From CAZGMN01 sp964645765 (GTDB taxonomy: Bacteria; Acidobacteriota; Aminicenantia; Aminicenantales; Aminicenantaceae): a stretch of DNA of 64,000 bases. Below the pieces are notes generated by a model. It ran no database searches, was not told where the DNA came from, and was given only the letters and a program-made list of their open reading frames with translations. The translations under genes were made by a program, and so were the position numbers. The stretch lies in assembly GCA_964645765.1 (NCBI GenBank), contig CAZYBE010000001.1:163733-227732 (forward strand), in the 5' to 3' direction. Positions within the stretch are counted from its first letter, which is position 1. Each line of letters starts with the position of its first letter. Below are positions 41,790-50,720 of this stretch, piece by piece.

Positions 41790-42707
41790 ATGAAAATTCT
41801 AGTTACTGGCGGGGCAGGATATAAAGGCGTTCTGCTGACTGAGAAATTGCTTGAACTGGGCCATAAAGTAACCATAATCGATAACTTTATGTATGGATAC
41901 GCGTCCGTACTGCATCTTGCCAATAAAGAAAATCTTGATATTATCCAGCTTGATATCCGCAATATCCAGAAAAAAGATGTGGTCCCATATGATATCATTT
42001 ACCATCTGGCGGGTATAAGCGGGGTACCGGCATGCGCAGCCAATCCAAATTCAGCTGAAGTCATCAATGTCGAGGCTACCCGTAGACTTGTAGAGGCGAC
42101 GGGGAAAAACCAGCTTTTGATAAATGCATCGACGACCTCATTTTATGGAGCTGCGGGAAAACCCTTTGATGAAGAAATGCCTGTCGAACCAATTAGCATT
42201 TATGGACAGACAAAATATGCAGCTGAAAAGATAGTCCAGCAGAGAGAAAATTCCGTTTCACTGCGTTTTGCCACAGTTTTTGGAGTTAGTCCGCGTATGA
42301 GGAATGAGTTGCTTGTAAATGATTTTGTATACAAAGCAATGAAAGAGCGGGTAATTGTCCTTTTTGCAGGGCAATCCAAGCGCACGTTCGTGCATATCAG
42401 GGATGCGGTGGCGGCATATCTGTTTGTCCTGGGCCATGTCGAAGCCATGCGCGGCCAGATTTTTAATGTAGGCGCCGCCCACCTGAATTTCTCCAAACTG
42501 GAAATTGCGGAGATGATTAAAAAGCATGTGCAGTGCGAAGTGATAGATTCCTCTCTGCCTACGGATGATAAGCGGGATTTCATAGTTTCATTCGATAAAA
42601 TCCATAAACTCGGCTATAAAACAACGAATAGTCTTGAGGATGGTATCCGTGAACTGGTCAGACTGTACAGCTTTTACACAATCCATTCTCATTACACCGT
42701 AATCTGA
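41790..42707 (+). CDS. NAD-dependent sugar epimerase/dehydratase, paralogue of 33768
   Basis: 305 residues. ILVTGGAGYKGVLLTEKL is the cofactor loop, STTSFYG and YGQTK complete the catalytic set and SLRFATVFGVSPRMRNELL matches the gene at 33768. The lysine in GAGYKG, where isoleucine or valine is usual, is a small oddity. A GAGGAAT Shine-Dalgarno is present. The substrate is unknown, and the paralogy suggests two related but distinct sugar conversions in one cluster. Confidence 0.83.
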   Translation: MKILVTGGAGYKGVLLTEKLLELGHKVTIIDNFMYGYASVLHLANKENLDIIQLDIRNIQKKDVVPYDIIYHLAGISGVPACAANPNSAEVINVEATRRLVEATGKNQLLINASTTSFYGAAGKPFDEEMPVEPISIYGQTKYAAEKIVQQRENSVSLRFATVFGVSPRMRNELLVNDFVYKAMKERVIVLFAGQSKRTFVHIRDAVAAYLFVLGHVEAMRGQIFNVGAAHLNFSKLEIAEMIKKHVQCEVIDSSLPTDDKRDFIVSFDKIHKLGYKTTNSLEDGIRELVRLYSFYTIHSHYTVI

Positions 42708-42723
42708 CAACTCTTGGATTCTG

Positions 42724-43758
42724 ATGAAAAAAATTTTGATATATCTCTACGATGAATTGGGAGATGAAATATTTGATGGCAGTATGCGGGATGATGTGAA
42801 TGCGCCATTTATTCACCTAAAAAAACGTTTGGGGGCTATCGGATATGATTTGAGACTTTTGAGAAATGATAATTTTACATCTGACTGTGAGTGGGTTTTG
42901 TTTTTGAATGGGGGTAATTTTACTGATCAAAGGAGCCAACTGCGGAAAACAATATCAGGATTAATGCAATCTCTGAAAAACGGCGGAAGAATTGAAAAAA
43001 GGAAGGATCTGCTGAAGGAATGCATCAAAAACGGCATGGGAAACAGGATTGCGCTATTCCTGTGGGAAGGGCAAGCCGTAAATTTGGAAAGTTATCGAAA
43101 ACAACTGCATTCTTTTTTCCCTATCGTTTTTACTTGGAATGACGACTTGGTAGATAATAAAAAATATTTTAAATTCTATCTGCCGATACCGGAACAGGAT
43201 TATACTACGCGGTCGATTCATTTTAATAAGAAAAAATTACTTGTCAATATTTCCATGAACAAAAAATCCTCATTTCCGCGGGAATTGTATTCAGCTAGAA
43301 AAAAGGCCATATTCTTTTTTGATAAACATTATCCTTCTGATTTTGACTTGTACGGGATCGGATGGGAACCTTATGCCGGCCAATTGAAATCTTACAGGGG
43401 AAAGATTCAAAGTAAACGGGATGTCCTCCCTTACTACAAGTTCTGCCTTGCTTACGAGAATGTGCAGGGGGAAAAAGGACATATAACCGAAAAAATATTT
43501 GATGCAATGAGAAATGGAACCGTGCCTATATATTGGGGAGCTTCCAACATAACAGATTATGTTGACGCGGGGACATTCATAGACAGAAGGCAGTTTAAAT
43601 CAGACGCTGAATTAGCCAAATTTCTATCAAGCATGTCCGAAAATGAATATCAGAAATTTATTGATTCCATCAGAACATATCTGGCTGGTGAAAGATTTTT
43701 AAGATTTCTGCCGGAAAATTTTGCGAAGACAATAATTAGAACGTTAGGACTGTCCTGA
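42724..43758 (+). CDS. Family 10 fucosyltransferase
   Basis: 344 residues. The C-terminal half carries the GT10 signature: YYKFCLAYENVQGEKGHITEK, then IFDAMRNGTVPIYWGASN. Helicobacter and animal alpha-1,3/4-fucosyltransferases share this motif, which binds GDP-fucose. The N-terminal half (WVLFLNGGN...) is the acceptor domain. No membrane segment is seen, so the enzyme is peripheral. It fits the fcl genes in the cluster as donor source. It follows the epimerase at 41790 by 16 bases. Confidence 0.87.
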   Translation: MKKILIYLYDELGDEIFDGSMRDDVNAPFIHLKKRLGAIGYDLRLLRNDNFTSDCEWVLFLNGGNFTDQRSQLRKTISGLMQSLKNGGRIEKRKDLLKECIKNGMGNRIALFLWEGQAVNLESYRKQLHSFFPIVFTWNDDLVDNKKYFKFYLPIPEQDYTTRSIHFNKKKLLVNISMNKKSSFPRELYSARKKAIFFFDKHYPSDFDLYGIGWEPYAGQLKSYRGKIQSKRDVLPYYKFCLAYENVQGEKGHITEKIFDAMRNGTVPIYWGASNITDYVDAGTFIDRRQFKSDAELAKFLSSMSENEYQKFIDSIRTYLAGERFLRFLPENFAKTIIRTLGLS

Positions 43759-43789
43759 AAATACTACAACCTACCTTTCGTTGGGAAAA

Positions 43790-44497
43790 ATGATTCCACT
43801 GACAATGATGAAATTTCTACGTTCAATATGCGAAAGAATCGGGAACCGTTGTGTCCGTCTTGGTAAATTCTTTTACATGGATGCAATGGAGAAAAGAGTC
43901 ATTCCGTGGATGCATGTCAAAGGGGACCAGACTTTACGCTTGGATTACAACTTGTCTTCAGACAGTGTGGTTTTCGACGTAGGAGGGTATGAAGGCAAGT
44001 GGACTTCAGATATATTTTCTAAATTCTGTTGCCATGTTCATGTTTTTGAACCGGTGCCGAAATTCGCCGAAAACATCAAAAAACTATTTGAAAAAAATCC
44101 CAGGATTGTCATACATCCCTTCGGCCTGTCAGACCGGACCACTGCGGCTGAAATATTGCTTGATAATGACGCCTCTTCAATCTGTAAGAAAAATTCCGGC
44201 GGAAAAAACATCCCCACCCAATCAATAAAATTAGTGAATATAAAGGATTTTATCGCAGAACAAGAAATCAGACGCATCGATCTCATGAAGATCAATATAG
44301 AGGGCGGAGAATATGACTTGCTGGATTATATGATAAGTTCAAATCTAATAGCCTACGTCGGCAATCTGCAAGTGCAATTCCACGATTTTGTGCCAGAGGC
44401 CAGTGTCCGCATGGAAAAAATTCGAAATGGATTGAGCCTGACTCATGTAAATACCTGGGGCTACGAATTTGTTTGGGAAAACTGGGTATTGAAGTGA
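43790..44497 (+). CDS. FkbM-family methyltransferase
   Basis: About 235 residues from the ATG at 43790; a TTG at 43781 would add three residues. The SAM motif reads VVFDVGGYEGKWTSDIF, the acidic turn is VFEPVPKFAENI and DLMKINIEGGEYDLLDYM is the distinctive FkbM segment. FkbM enzymes O-methylate sugars in polysaccharides and polyketides. It lies between GT10 and the Fcl-like gene, so it may decorate fucose or the dideoxy sugar; this is inference. Confidence 0.85.
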   Translation: MIPLTMMKFLRSICERIGNRCVRLGKFFYMDAMEKRVIPWMHVKGDQTLRLDYNLSSDSVVFDVGGYEGKWTSDIFSKFCCHVHVFEPVPKFAENIKKLFEKNPRIVIHPFGLSDRTTAAEILLDNDASSICKKNSGGKNIPTQSIKLVNIKDFIAEQEIRRIDLMKINIEGGEYDLLDYMISSNLIAYVGNLQVQFHDFVPEASVRMEKIRNGLSLTHVNTWGYEFVWENWVLK

Positions 44498-44511
44498 GTG
44501 TAAGTAAGATT

Positions 44512-45456
44512 ATGAATCAAAAAGACAAAGTTTTTGTCGCCGGTCATAACGGCATGGTTGGATCAGCCATTATCCGCGCTCTGCACGCCAAAGGGTTTAC
44601 CCAAATCATTACAGCAACTCGCAGAGAGCTTGATTTGTGCGATTTTGTCAAGGTGGAGTTATTTTTTCGGGACACAAAGCCGGATTATGTCTTTCTGGCT
44701 GCTGCAAAAGTTGGCGGGATTGAGGCTAACCGACGATCTCCAGCAGACTTTCTTCTTGAAAATCTTCGGATTCAGAACAACGTCATACACCAGTCGTATA
44801 AAACAGGAGTAAAGAAACTCATATTCTTAGGAAGTTCCTGCATATATCCAAGAGAATGCCCGCAACCGATGAAAGAAGAGTATCTGCTTACTGGGCCGCT
44901 TGAACCGACCAACGAGGGCTATGCACTTGCTAAAATTGCCGGTTTGAAGCTCGCGCAGTTTTATCAACAACAATACGGTTTGCACTGTATCAATCCAATG
45001 CCGTGCAATTTATACGGCACAAATGACAGTTTTGATCTCAATAATTCTCACGTTCTTTCTGCACTGGTGAAAAAGTTTGTTGATGCAGTAGATGACCATA
45101 AAAAGGAAGTTGCTCTTTGGGGAAGCGGCATTGCACGGCGTGAATTCATGCACGTTGACGATCTGGCGCAGGCTTTGCTTTTTCTTGTTGATGTGTGGGA
45201 TTCTCCTGAGATCATCAATGTCGGATGGGGGTCTGATATATCTATAAAAGAGCTGGCATATTTGATTGCGAAGAAAGCAGGATTCCAAGGGGAAATAAAG
45301 TGGGATACTGCAATGCCGGACGGGATGCTCCGCAAATGTTTGGATGTTTCGAAGCTGACTTCATTGGGATACCGCCCTTCAATCAACTTGCCACAGGGAG
45401 CTGCGCAAACTATTGCGGAATACGTGGCAATAAAACGAACAGGAGCAATGACATGA
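44512..45456 (+). CDS. GDP-fucose/colitose synthase-like SDR (Fcl/ColC type)
   Basis: 314 residues from the ATG at 44512. VFVAGHNGMVGSAIIRAL binds NADPH, AAAKVGGIEANRRSPADFLLENL is the family motif, SSCIYP precedes the catalytic YALAK and WDTAMPDGMLRKCLDVSKL closes the protein. The closest relatives make GDP-fucose, and ColC, which makes GDP-L-colitose, has the same fold and bifunctional epimerase/reductase role. The next gene, overlapping by four bases, is ColD-like, which favours a colitose-type role. With fcl already at 34731, two different end products are likely. Confidence 0.83.
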   Translation: MNQKDKVFVAGHNGMVGSAIIRALHAKGFTQIITATRRELDLCDFVKVELFFRDTKPDYVFLAAAKVGGIEANRRSPADFLLENLRIQNNVIHQSYKTGVKKLIFLGSSCIYPRECPQPMKEEYLLTGPLEPTNEGYALAKIAGLKLAQFYQQQYGLHCINPMPCNLYGTNDSFDLNNSHVLSALVKKFVDAVDDHKKEVALWGSGIARREFMHVDDLAQALLFLVDVWDSPEIINVGWGSDISIKELAYLIAKKAGFQGEIKWDTAMPDGMLRKCLDVSKLTSLGYRPSINLPQGAAQTIAEYVAIKRTGAMT

Positions 45457-46628
45457 TACCATTAATGAAAAATACGTTCATCAATGAGCATGAAACAAGA
45501 CGGGCACTTGCAGAATTTATCCTGAAAGCACCCCGGTTGAGCATGGATACGAAATGTTATGAATTTGAAAGGGCTTTTTCAGAGTACCAGGGAAGCAAGC
45601 AAGCTCTCCTTTTTAACAGTGGCGGAAGTGCAAACCTGGCAATGCTTCAGGCACTGAAAAATCTTGGAAGGCTGAAAGAAAAAGACAAGATTGGATTTTC
45701 TGCCCTCACATGGTCAACAAATGTAATGCCAATCATCCAGATGGGACTGGAACCAGTCCCCATCGATTGCGACACGAAAACACTGAATGTCATGTCGTAT
45801 AATCTTGAAGAACGATTGCGTACTGTAGAACTCAAAGCGCTCTTTATTACCAATGCGCTCGGTTTTGCAGGTGATCTTGATAGGATACAAAAGATATGCA
45901 CCGATAAAAGCATACTTCTACTTGAAGATAATTGTGAATCTCTGGGTACTGAACTCTTATCCGGGAAGACTGGGAATTTCGGCCTCGCCGCTAGTTTCTC
46001 ATTTTTTGTCGCCCATCATATGTCAACCATTGAAGGAGGCATGGTTTGTACCAGTGATGACGAACTGGCAGAAATGTTGAAAATGGTACGAGCAAACGGC
46101 TGGGACAGAAACATGAATTCAGAACAGCAGTTTAAATGGCGGAAAATGCATAATATCAATAGTGAATTTGAAGCAAAATATACTTTCTATGATCTCGGAT
46201 TCAATATGCGCCCTACAGAAATAACTGGCTTTTTAGGACTTTACCAGTTGCAGTTTTTAGAAGAGAACATCTCAAAGCGGAAATCCAATTATAAACATAT
46301 TGAAGCGGTTGCATCGATAAACCCGGAGCTCATTTGCCCCGATTGTTCGCATATTAAAAGATTATCAAGCTTCGCAATCCCGGTCATATGCAAAACACCC
46401 GAACTAAAAAATAAATATGTTAGCCAGTTTTCGGGTGCAGGTGTTGAAATTCGTCCGATGATTGCAGGAAACATTCAAAAACAGCCATTCTATAATAAAT
46501 ATGTTGCTATAAAGCGCGACCTTCCCTCTACCAATTTTATCCATGATTGCGGTTTTTACTGCGGCAACTATCCTGAACTTACCGAAACCGACCTTGAGGT
46601 CCTTAGTAGCTGTTTAAGGGTTTATTAA
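45453..46628 (+). CDS. ColD/RfbH-like PLP-dependent sugar 3-dehydratase
   Basis: 391 residues from the ATG overlapping the previous stop (ATGA). It has the DegT fold, but the Schiff-base lysine is replaced by histidine: SFFVAHHMSTIEGG has His188-His189 at the lysine position. This is the known mark of ColD and RfbH, which remove the C3 hydroxyl of 4-keto-6-deoxy sugars. GVEIRPMIAGNIQKQPFY and the HDCGFYCGNYPEL end also match ColD. The reaction would give GDP-4-keto-3,6-dideoxymannose for the preceding ColC-like enzyme. Which nucleotide it uses is not visible, but the GDP-sugar context favours the colitose route. Confidence 0.83.
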   Translation: MIPLMKNTFINEHETRRALAEFILKAPRLSMDTKCYEFERAFSEYQGSKQALLFNSGGSANLAMLQALKNLGRLKEKDKIGFSALTWSTNVMPIIQMGLEPVPIDCDTKTLNVMSYNLEERLRTVELKALFITNALGFAGDLDRIQKICTDKSILLLEDNCESLGTELLSGKTGNFGLAASFSFFVAHHMSTIEGGMVCTSDDELAEMLKMVRANGWDRNMNSEQQFKWRKMHNINSEFEAKYTFYDLGFNMRPTEITGFLGLYQLQFLEENISKRKSNYKHIEAVASINPELICPDCSHIKRLSSFAIPVICKTPELKNKYVSQFSGAGVEIRPMIAGNIQKQPFYNKYVAIKRDLPSTNFIHDCGFYCGNYPELTETDLEVLSSCLRVY

Positions 46629-46629
46629 A

Positions 46630-47508
46630 ATGGTAATTGTAAAACTGATAGGAGGACTTGGCAACCAGTTATTCCAATATGCTGCGGCCCGCAGAATTTC
46701 ATACATTAATGGTTTGCCTCTCAAGATTGATATCTCACCATTTGCGACATACAAGCTACACAAATATAGTCTGAGTCCGTTCAATATCATAGGGGAAATT
46801 GCATCGCCGGATGAGCTTGCAAAAGTTAAATGCACCAGAGGGTTCGGGGGGGCGTGGCAACGGCTAACAGCGAAATTTTATCCTTATTACCGCCGCCCGA
46901 TTGTCCAGGAGCAGTTTTTCCATTTTGATCCGAATATTCTGAAAGTATCAGGGAATGTTTATCTCGATGGCTATTGGCAGACTGAACGGTATTTCAAAGA
47001 CATTGAGCAGATAATCCGGCGCGAATTTACTATAAAACTCGAACCAGATGCTGTAAACAGGCGAATGGCTGAAATTATTACCAATGCTAATTCCGTTTCC
47101 ATTCATGTGAGGAGGGCAGATTACGTTAACAATGCTAGCACAAACAAGATTCACGGCACATGTCCCTTGGAATATTATCGCGAGGGAACAGAGATCATCG
47201 CCAGGCAAACCCCAAATCCGCATTTTTATGTATTTTCAGATGACCCTGTTTGGGTACAGAAAAACTTACCTATTAATTACACGACAACTTACGTTACACA
47301 TAATGATGCTGATAAAAATTATGAGGATCTGCGGCTGATGAGTCTCTGTCGACACAATATTATTGCCAATAGCTCATTCAGTTGGTGGGGGGCATGGCTA
47401 AACTCAAATCCTATGAAGATCGTTATATACCCACATCGGTGGTTTAATGAAACAAACATTAATATTGAAGATTTAATGCCAGAGACTTGGATGGGTATAG
47501 ATGCTTGA
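46630..47508 (+). CDS. Family 11 fucosyl/colitosyltransferase
   Basis: 292 residues. IGGLGNQLFQYAAARRI at the start, SIHVRRADY in the middle (motif I of alpha-1,2-fucosyltransferases, binding GDP) and NSSFSWWGAWLN near the end are the GT11 hallmarks. GT11 enzymes transfer L-fucose, and to my knowledge some in colitose O-antigens transfer colitose. Its position one base after the ColD-like gene supports a colitose donor, but fucose is equally possible. It overlaps the next gene by eight bases. Confidence 0.9.
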   Translation: MVIVKLIGGLGNQLFQYAAARRISYINGLPLKIDISPFATYKLHKYSLSPFNIIGEIASPDELAKVKCTRGFGGAWQRLTAKFYPYYRRPIVQEQFFHFDPNILKVSGNVYLDGYWQTERYFKDIEQIIRREFTIKLEPDAVNRRMAEIITNANSVSIHVRRADYVNNASTNKIHGTCPLEYYREGTEIIARQTPNPHFYVFSDDPVWVQKNLPINYTTTYVTHNDADKNYEDLRLMSLCRHNIIANSSFSWWGAWLNSNPMKIVIYPHRWFNETNINIEDLMPETWMGIDA

Positions 47509-48400
47509 AAAAATATGGAAAAGCGACACGAAAGTTCTTGTTACTGGCGGCTTGGGGTACGTTGGCTCTGAGCTTGTGAAGCAGCTTGAGCACCACGGCA
47601 TTGATTATGTTTCTGTTGACAAGAAAAACCCTGCTGCAAAAAAGAGGGTCATCTTTCTTGATCTCTGCGACAGGCAAAAAACAGCAGAAGTGATTGGGAA
47701 ATTCAAGCCTGACGTGTTTGTTCACTGCGGCACCAATTCTGCCTTGGCATACTGCGACCATTTCCTTGAGTCATTCAGGGAGGATGCTGCAGCCATTGCC
47801 AACATTCTCGAGTCACTTTCAAAGCTTCCTGGCTGCCGCTTAGTTTATTTCAGTTCATCATATTACTATAGTGGTCACTCCCCAAAAGAGAGGGTTTCAG
47901 AATTAGTGTCGCTGCAACCGTCCCACAATTTTGGTGTTGCTAAATCATTTTTTGAGCAGCTCGTGCTCCGCAGCCATCCTAACACAGTTGTCTTCCGCCT
48001 CTCGTCCGTGTTTGGGCCTGGAAATGCCTCCAACCCCAATGCTGTTTTCAACATGGCAAAGGAGTGTCTTGAGACAGGCAGGCTGACTGTCTGGGGCACC
48101 GGCTCGCGAAAGATGCAGTACATCTACATGAAGGATGTCATCACTTACATCTGTGAGGTCTTTACCCTCCAGCCAGGGATTTACAACCTCGGTGGCAATG
48201 AGTATCTTTCGGTGGCCGAGGCAGCTAAAATGATTGCTGATTTCTTTGGTGCGAGCTTGGTATTTCTCAAGGACAAAAAGGAGGGGGAGACGCTTCCTTT
48301 TATGGAAACCGCTAAGCTGAAGCGTTCCTTAGCCGACCACATCTCGCCATTCAAGGATTCCCTGAAGGAGTACCTTGAATTGCTTCGAGGGAAACTTTAA
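47501..48400 (+). CDS. NAD-dependent nucleotide-sugar epimerase/reductase
   Basis: 299 residues. KVLVTGGLGYVGSELV binds the cofactor and FSSSYYYSG sits at the active serine position. The expected YxxxK is less clear (HNFGVAKSFFEQ has phenylalanine-glycine-valine-alanine-lysine, i.e. FGVAK). VFGPGN and YNLGGNEYLSVAEAA follow. It overlaps GT11 by eight bases. The tyrosine replacement by phenylalanine parallels the SDR at 39689. The substrate is unknown; a reductase or non-redox epimerase role is possible. Confidence 0.75.
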   Translation: MLEKIWKSDTKVLVTGGLGYVGSELVKQLEHHGIDYVSVDKKNPAAKKRVIFLDLCDRQKTAEVIGKFKPDVFVHCGTNSALAYCDHFLESFREDAAAIANILESLSKLPGCRLVYFSSSYYYSGHSPKERVSELVSLQPSHNFGVAKSFFEQLVLRSHPNTVVFRLSSVFGPGNASNPNAVFNMAKECLETGRLTVWGTGSRKMQYIYMKDVITYICEVFTLQPGIYNLGGNEYLSVAEAAKMIADFFGASLVFLKDKKEGETLPFMETAKLKRSLADHISPFKDSLKEYLELLRGKL

Positions 48401-48453
48401 ATGGCATAGTCGAATCAACCCAATTTATGAGGAAAACAAATGGAGCTTCACAT

Positions 48454-49593
48454 ATGAATACCAAGATTTCTTCTTATGATGCGTACATGTCAAGGGTCAG
48501 CCATGAGAATATTCCGTGCTACGAGCCGTCTGTTGACAGGAAAGAGCTTGAGCTGCTTGCCGATGTCATCGGGCGCAACTGGCTTTCTGAGGGCAAGTAT
48601 ACGCGCGAGTTCGAGGGCCTGCTTGCAAAACTTTGCGGAAGAAAGTACTCTTTGGCGTTCAGCAACGCAACCGCTGCCATGATTGTTGGCATGAAGTCGC
48701 TCAGCATCTCTCCTGGTGACGAAGTAATCGTTCCAAGCTTTACCCATTCTGCTGACCCGAACTCTATTTCCGCAACCGGCGCAACACCAGTATTTGCAGA
48801 TTGTGATGAAACAACGCTCTGCCTCTCAGTGAAAACCATTGCTACTGTGAAGACAACGAAGACGAGGGCCATATTGTACGTGGCACTTTACGGCAATAGT
48901 GGAGACATAGCGGCAGTAGCTGATTATGCAAAAAAGAACAACCTTTTCCTTATTAACGATTGTGCTGCTGCCTTATGTAGCTCGTACATGGGGAAACAGG
49001 TTACTTCCTTTGGCGACTTTGCCGTGCTTTCATTTTTCGCTGACAAGACCATAACGACTGGCGAGGGCGGGATGTTTCTCACTGACAATGCTGAGTTGCT
49101 TGCTGAGTGCAATATCTATAAACACGATGGCCGCCGTGAAAGAGGTGTTGACCTTATCGAGCGCCGCGGTTTCAACTTCAGGATTACCGAGCTTCAGGCA
49201 GCTGTTGGTATTGCGCAGTTGGGCAAGCTCAGCTATTTCATCAAGAGGAAGAAGGAAATTTTAAAGGAATATCAGCAGCATCTCTCTAAGATTCCAGAAG
49301 TGAAATTATTCAGGTTCAGCCCTGATTGTGATGCTGTGCCTCACCGTATGCTCATTTTCGTGCCCGATGCAGCCGCGTTGATTTCATATTTGACGCCGCT
49401 TGGCATCGGAGTGAGGACAACCTTTATGCCGATGCACTCGCAGCCGTGCTACAGTGTTAAAGAGGAGTTTCCAGTCACTGAGAAGCTTTACGCTACAGGG
49501 GTATGCCTGCCCTCAGCACCAACTCTTACTCAGGCAAAGGTTGATTTTATCTGCAGCTCTATAAAAAATTTTTACGCGAAGGAGAAAAAATGA
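48454..49593 (+). CDS. DegT/DnrJ/EryC1 aminotransferase
   Basis: 379 residues from the ATG at 48454, preferred over 48427 because GGAGC lies 9 bases upstream. The Schiff-base lysine is in FFADKTITTGEGGM, the pyridine-nitrogen aspartate in FLINDCAAAL and the fold is that of perosamine/PglE-type enzymes. It would convert a 4-keto (or 3-keto) sugar to an amine with glutamate. It overlaps the next DegT gene by four bases, an unusual tandem of two aminotransferases, perhaps for a diamino sugar or two separate steps. Confidence 0.85.
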   Translation: MNTKISSYDAYMSRVSHENIPCYEPSVDRKELELLADVIGRNWLSEGKYTREFEGLLAKLCGRKYSLAFSNATAAMIVGMKSLSISPGDEVIVPSFTHSADPNSISATGATPVFADCDETTLCLSVKTIATVKTTKTRAILYVALYGNSGDIAAVADYAKKNNLFLINDCAAALCSSYMGKQVTSFGDFAVLSFFADKTITTGEGGMFLTDNAELLAECNIYKHDGRRERGVDLIERRGFNFRITELQAAVGIAQLGKLSYFIKRKKEILKEYQQHLSKIPEVKLFRFSPDCDAVPHRMLIFVPDAAALISYLTPLGIGVRTTFMPMHSQPCYSVKEEFPVTEKLYATGVCLPSAPTLTQAKVDFICSSIKNFYAKEKK

Positions 49594-50720
49594 AAGTTCC
49601 CGCAACCAAGCCCTATTTTTCTGAAGAAGATATTGCGTTTATTACAGAACGATTTAAGGACATTCTCCGTGGTAATTCCTTTCTTACAATGCATAAGTAT
49701 GGGGCAGAATTTGAGAAAAAATTTGCCGAATTTATTGGAACAAAATATGCTGTCGGATGCAACAGCGGCACGTCTGCCCTTGAGCTCATCTGCCGTGCCC
49801 TTAACGTTTCAGGCAAGGAAGTGATTCTTCCTTCGAACACGTTTGTTGCAAGCGCAAATGCGATACTTAACGCACGTGGTATCCCTGTTTTTGCTGACTG
49901 CCGTGATGACATGTGCCTTGATGCGGCGGACGCCATCAAGAGGATTACGCCAAGGACAGCAGCGATAATGCAGGTACATATAGGCGGTATTGTCTCTGAA
50001 AGCACTCTCAGACTTCAGAAAACCTGCAGGGAGAGAGGCCTCTATCTTATTGAAGACGCTGCACAGGCACACGGCTCTGAGCTTAATGGCATTAAGGCAG
50101 GCGGATTTGGTGTGGCTGCCGGTTTTAGCTTTTTCTCTACCAAGGTTATGACAACTGGCGAAGGCGGTATGGTGACAACTAATGATGCTGCCATGGCTGA
50201 AAAGATGAAATCCCTGCGCGAGTTTGGCAAGGTAAAGCATGACATTTACATCAACTATTATACTGCAATGGGCTACAACTGGCGTCTGCCTGAAGTGGCT
50301 TCCCTGATGGGTATCAGGCAGCTCACCTCACTCAATGAATTTGTAAAGCGCAGACAGGAGCTGGCTAAAACTTACGACGACGAATTTGCTGACCATCCAG
50401 ATATCAAAATAGTCGAGCCCCCCGATAAAAAAGGCCACAACTATTTCAAGTACACGATTATCATGAAAAATCGGGACCGAGCAGCTGTTCATAAGGCGCT
50501 TGAGGCTAACGATATTCAGCCGAGCGGCTACATTTATGAGCTGCCGCTGCACAAGCAGCCTGTTTTTCCTGAAGCGAACAGGCTCTCGCTTCCTAAAACA
50601 GAGTTTGTCTGTGCGCACCACCTTTGCCTGCCAATCTTTTACGGCATGACTGACGAACAAGCCTGCTATGTGGCCTCAACTCTGAAGAAAATACTTGCCG
50701 AAAAGGAACCGAAAAAATGA
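49590..50720 (+). CDS. DegT/DnrJ/EryC1 aminotransferase, second tandem copy
   Basis: 376 residues. The catalytic lysine is in FFSTKVMTTGEGGM, the aspartate in YLIEDAAQAHGSEL and the phosphate-binding part in CNSGTSALELI. It is related to, but clearly different from, the gene at 48454 (different C-terminal substrate region: HNYFKYTIIMKNRDR, YELPLHKQP). Both start and stop overlap neighbours by four bases (ATGA). The product is an amino sugar nucleotide of unknown identity. Confidence 0.87.
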   Translation: MKVPATKPYFSEEDIAFITERFKDILRGNSFLTMHKYGAEFEKKFAEFIGTKYAVGCNSGTSALELICRALNVSGKEVILPSNTFVASANAILNARGIPVFADCRDDMCLDAADAIKRITPRTAAIMQVHIGGIVSESTLRLQKTCRERGLYLIEDAAQAHGSELNGIKAGGFGVAAGFSFFSTKVMTTGEGGMVTTNDAAMAEKMKSLREFGKVKHDIYINYYTAMGYNWRLPEVASLMGIRQLTSLNEFVKRRQELAKTYDDEFADHPDIKIVEPPDKKGHNYFKYTIIMKNRDRAAVHKALEANDIQPSGYIYELPLHKQPVFPEANRLSLPKTEFVCAHHLCLPIFYGMTDEQACYVASTLKKILAEKEPKK

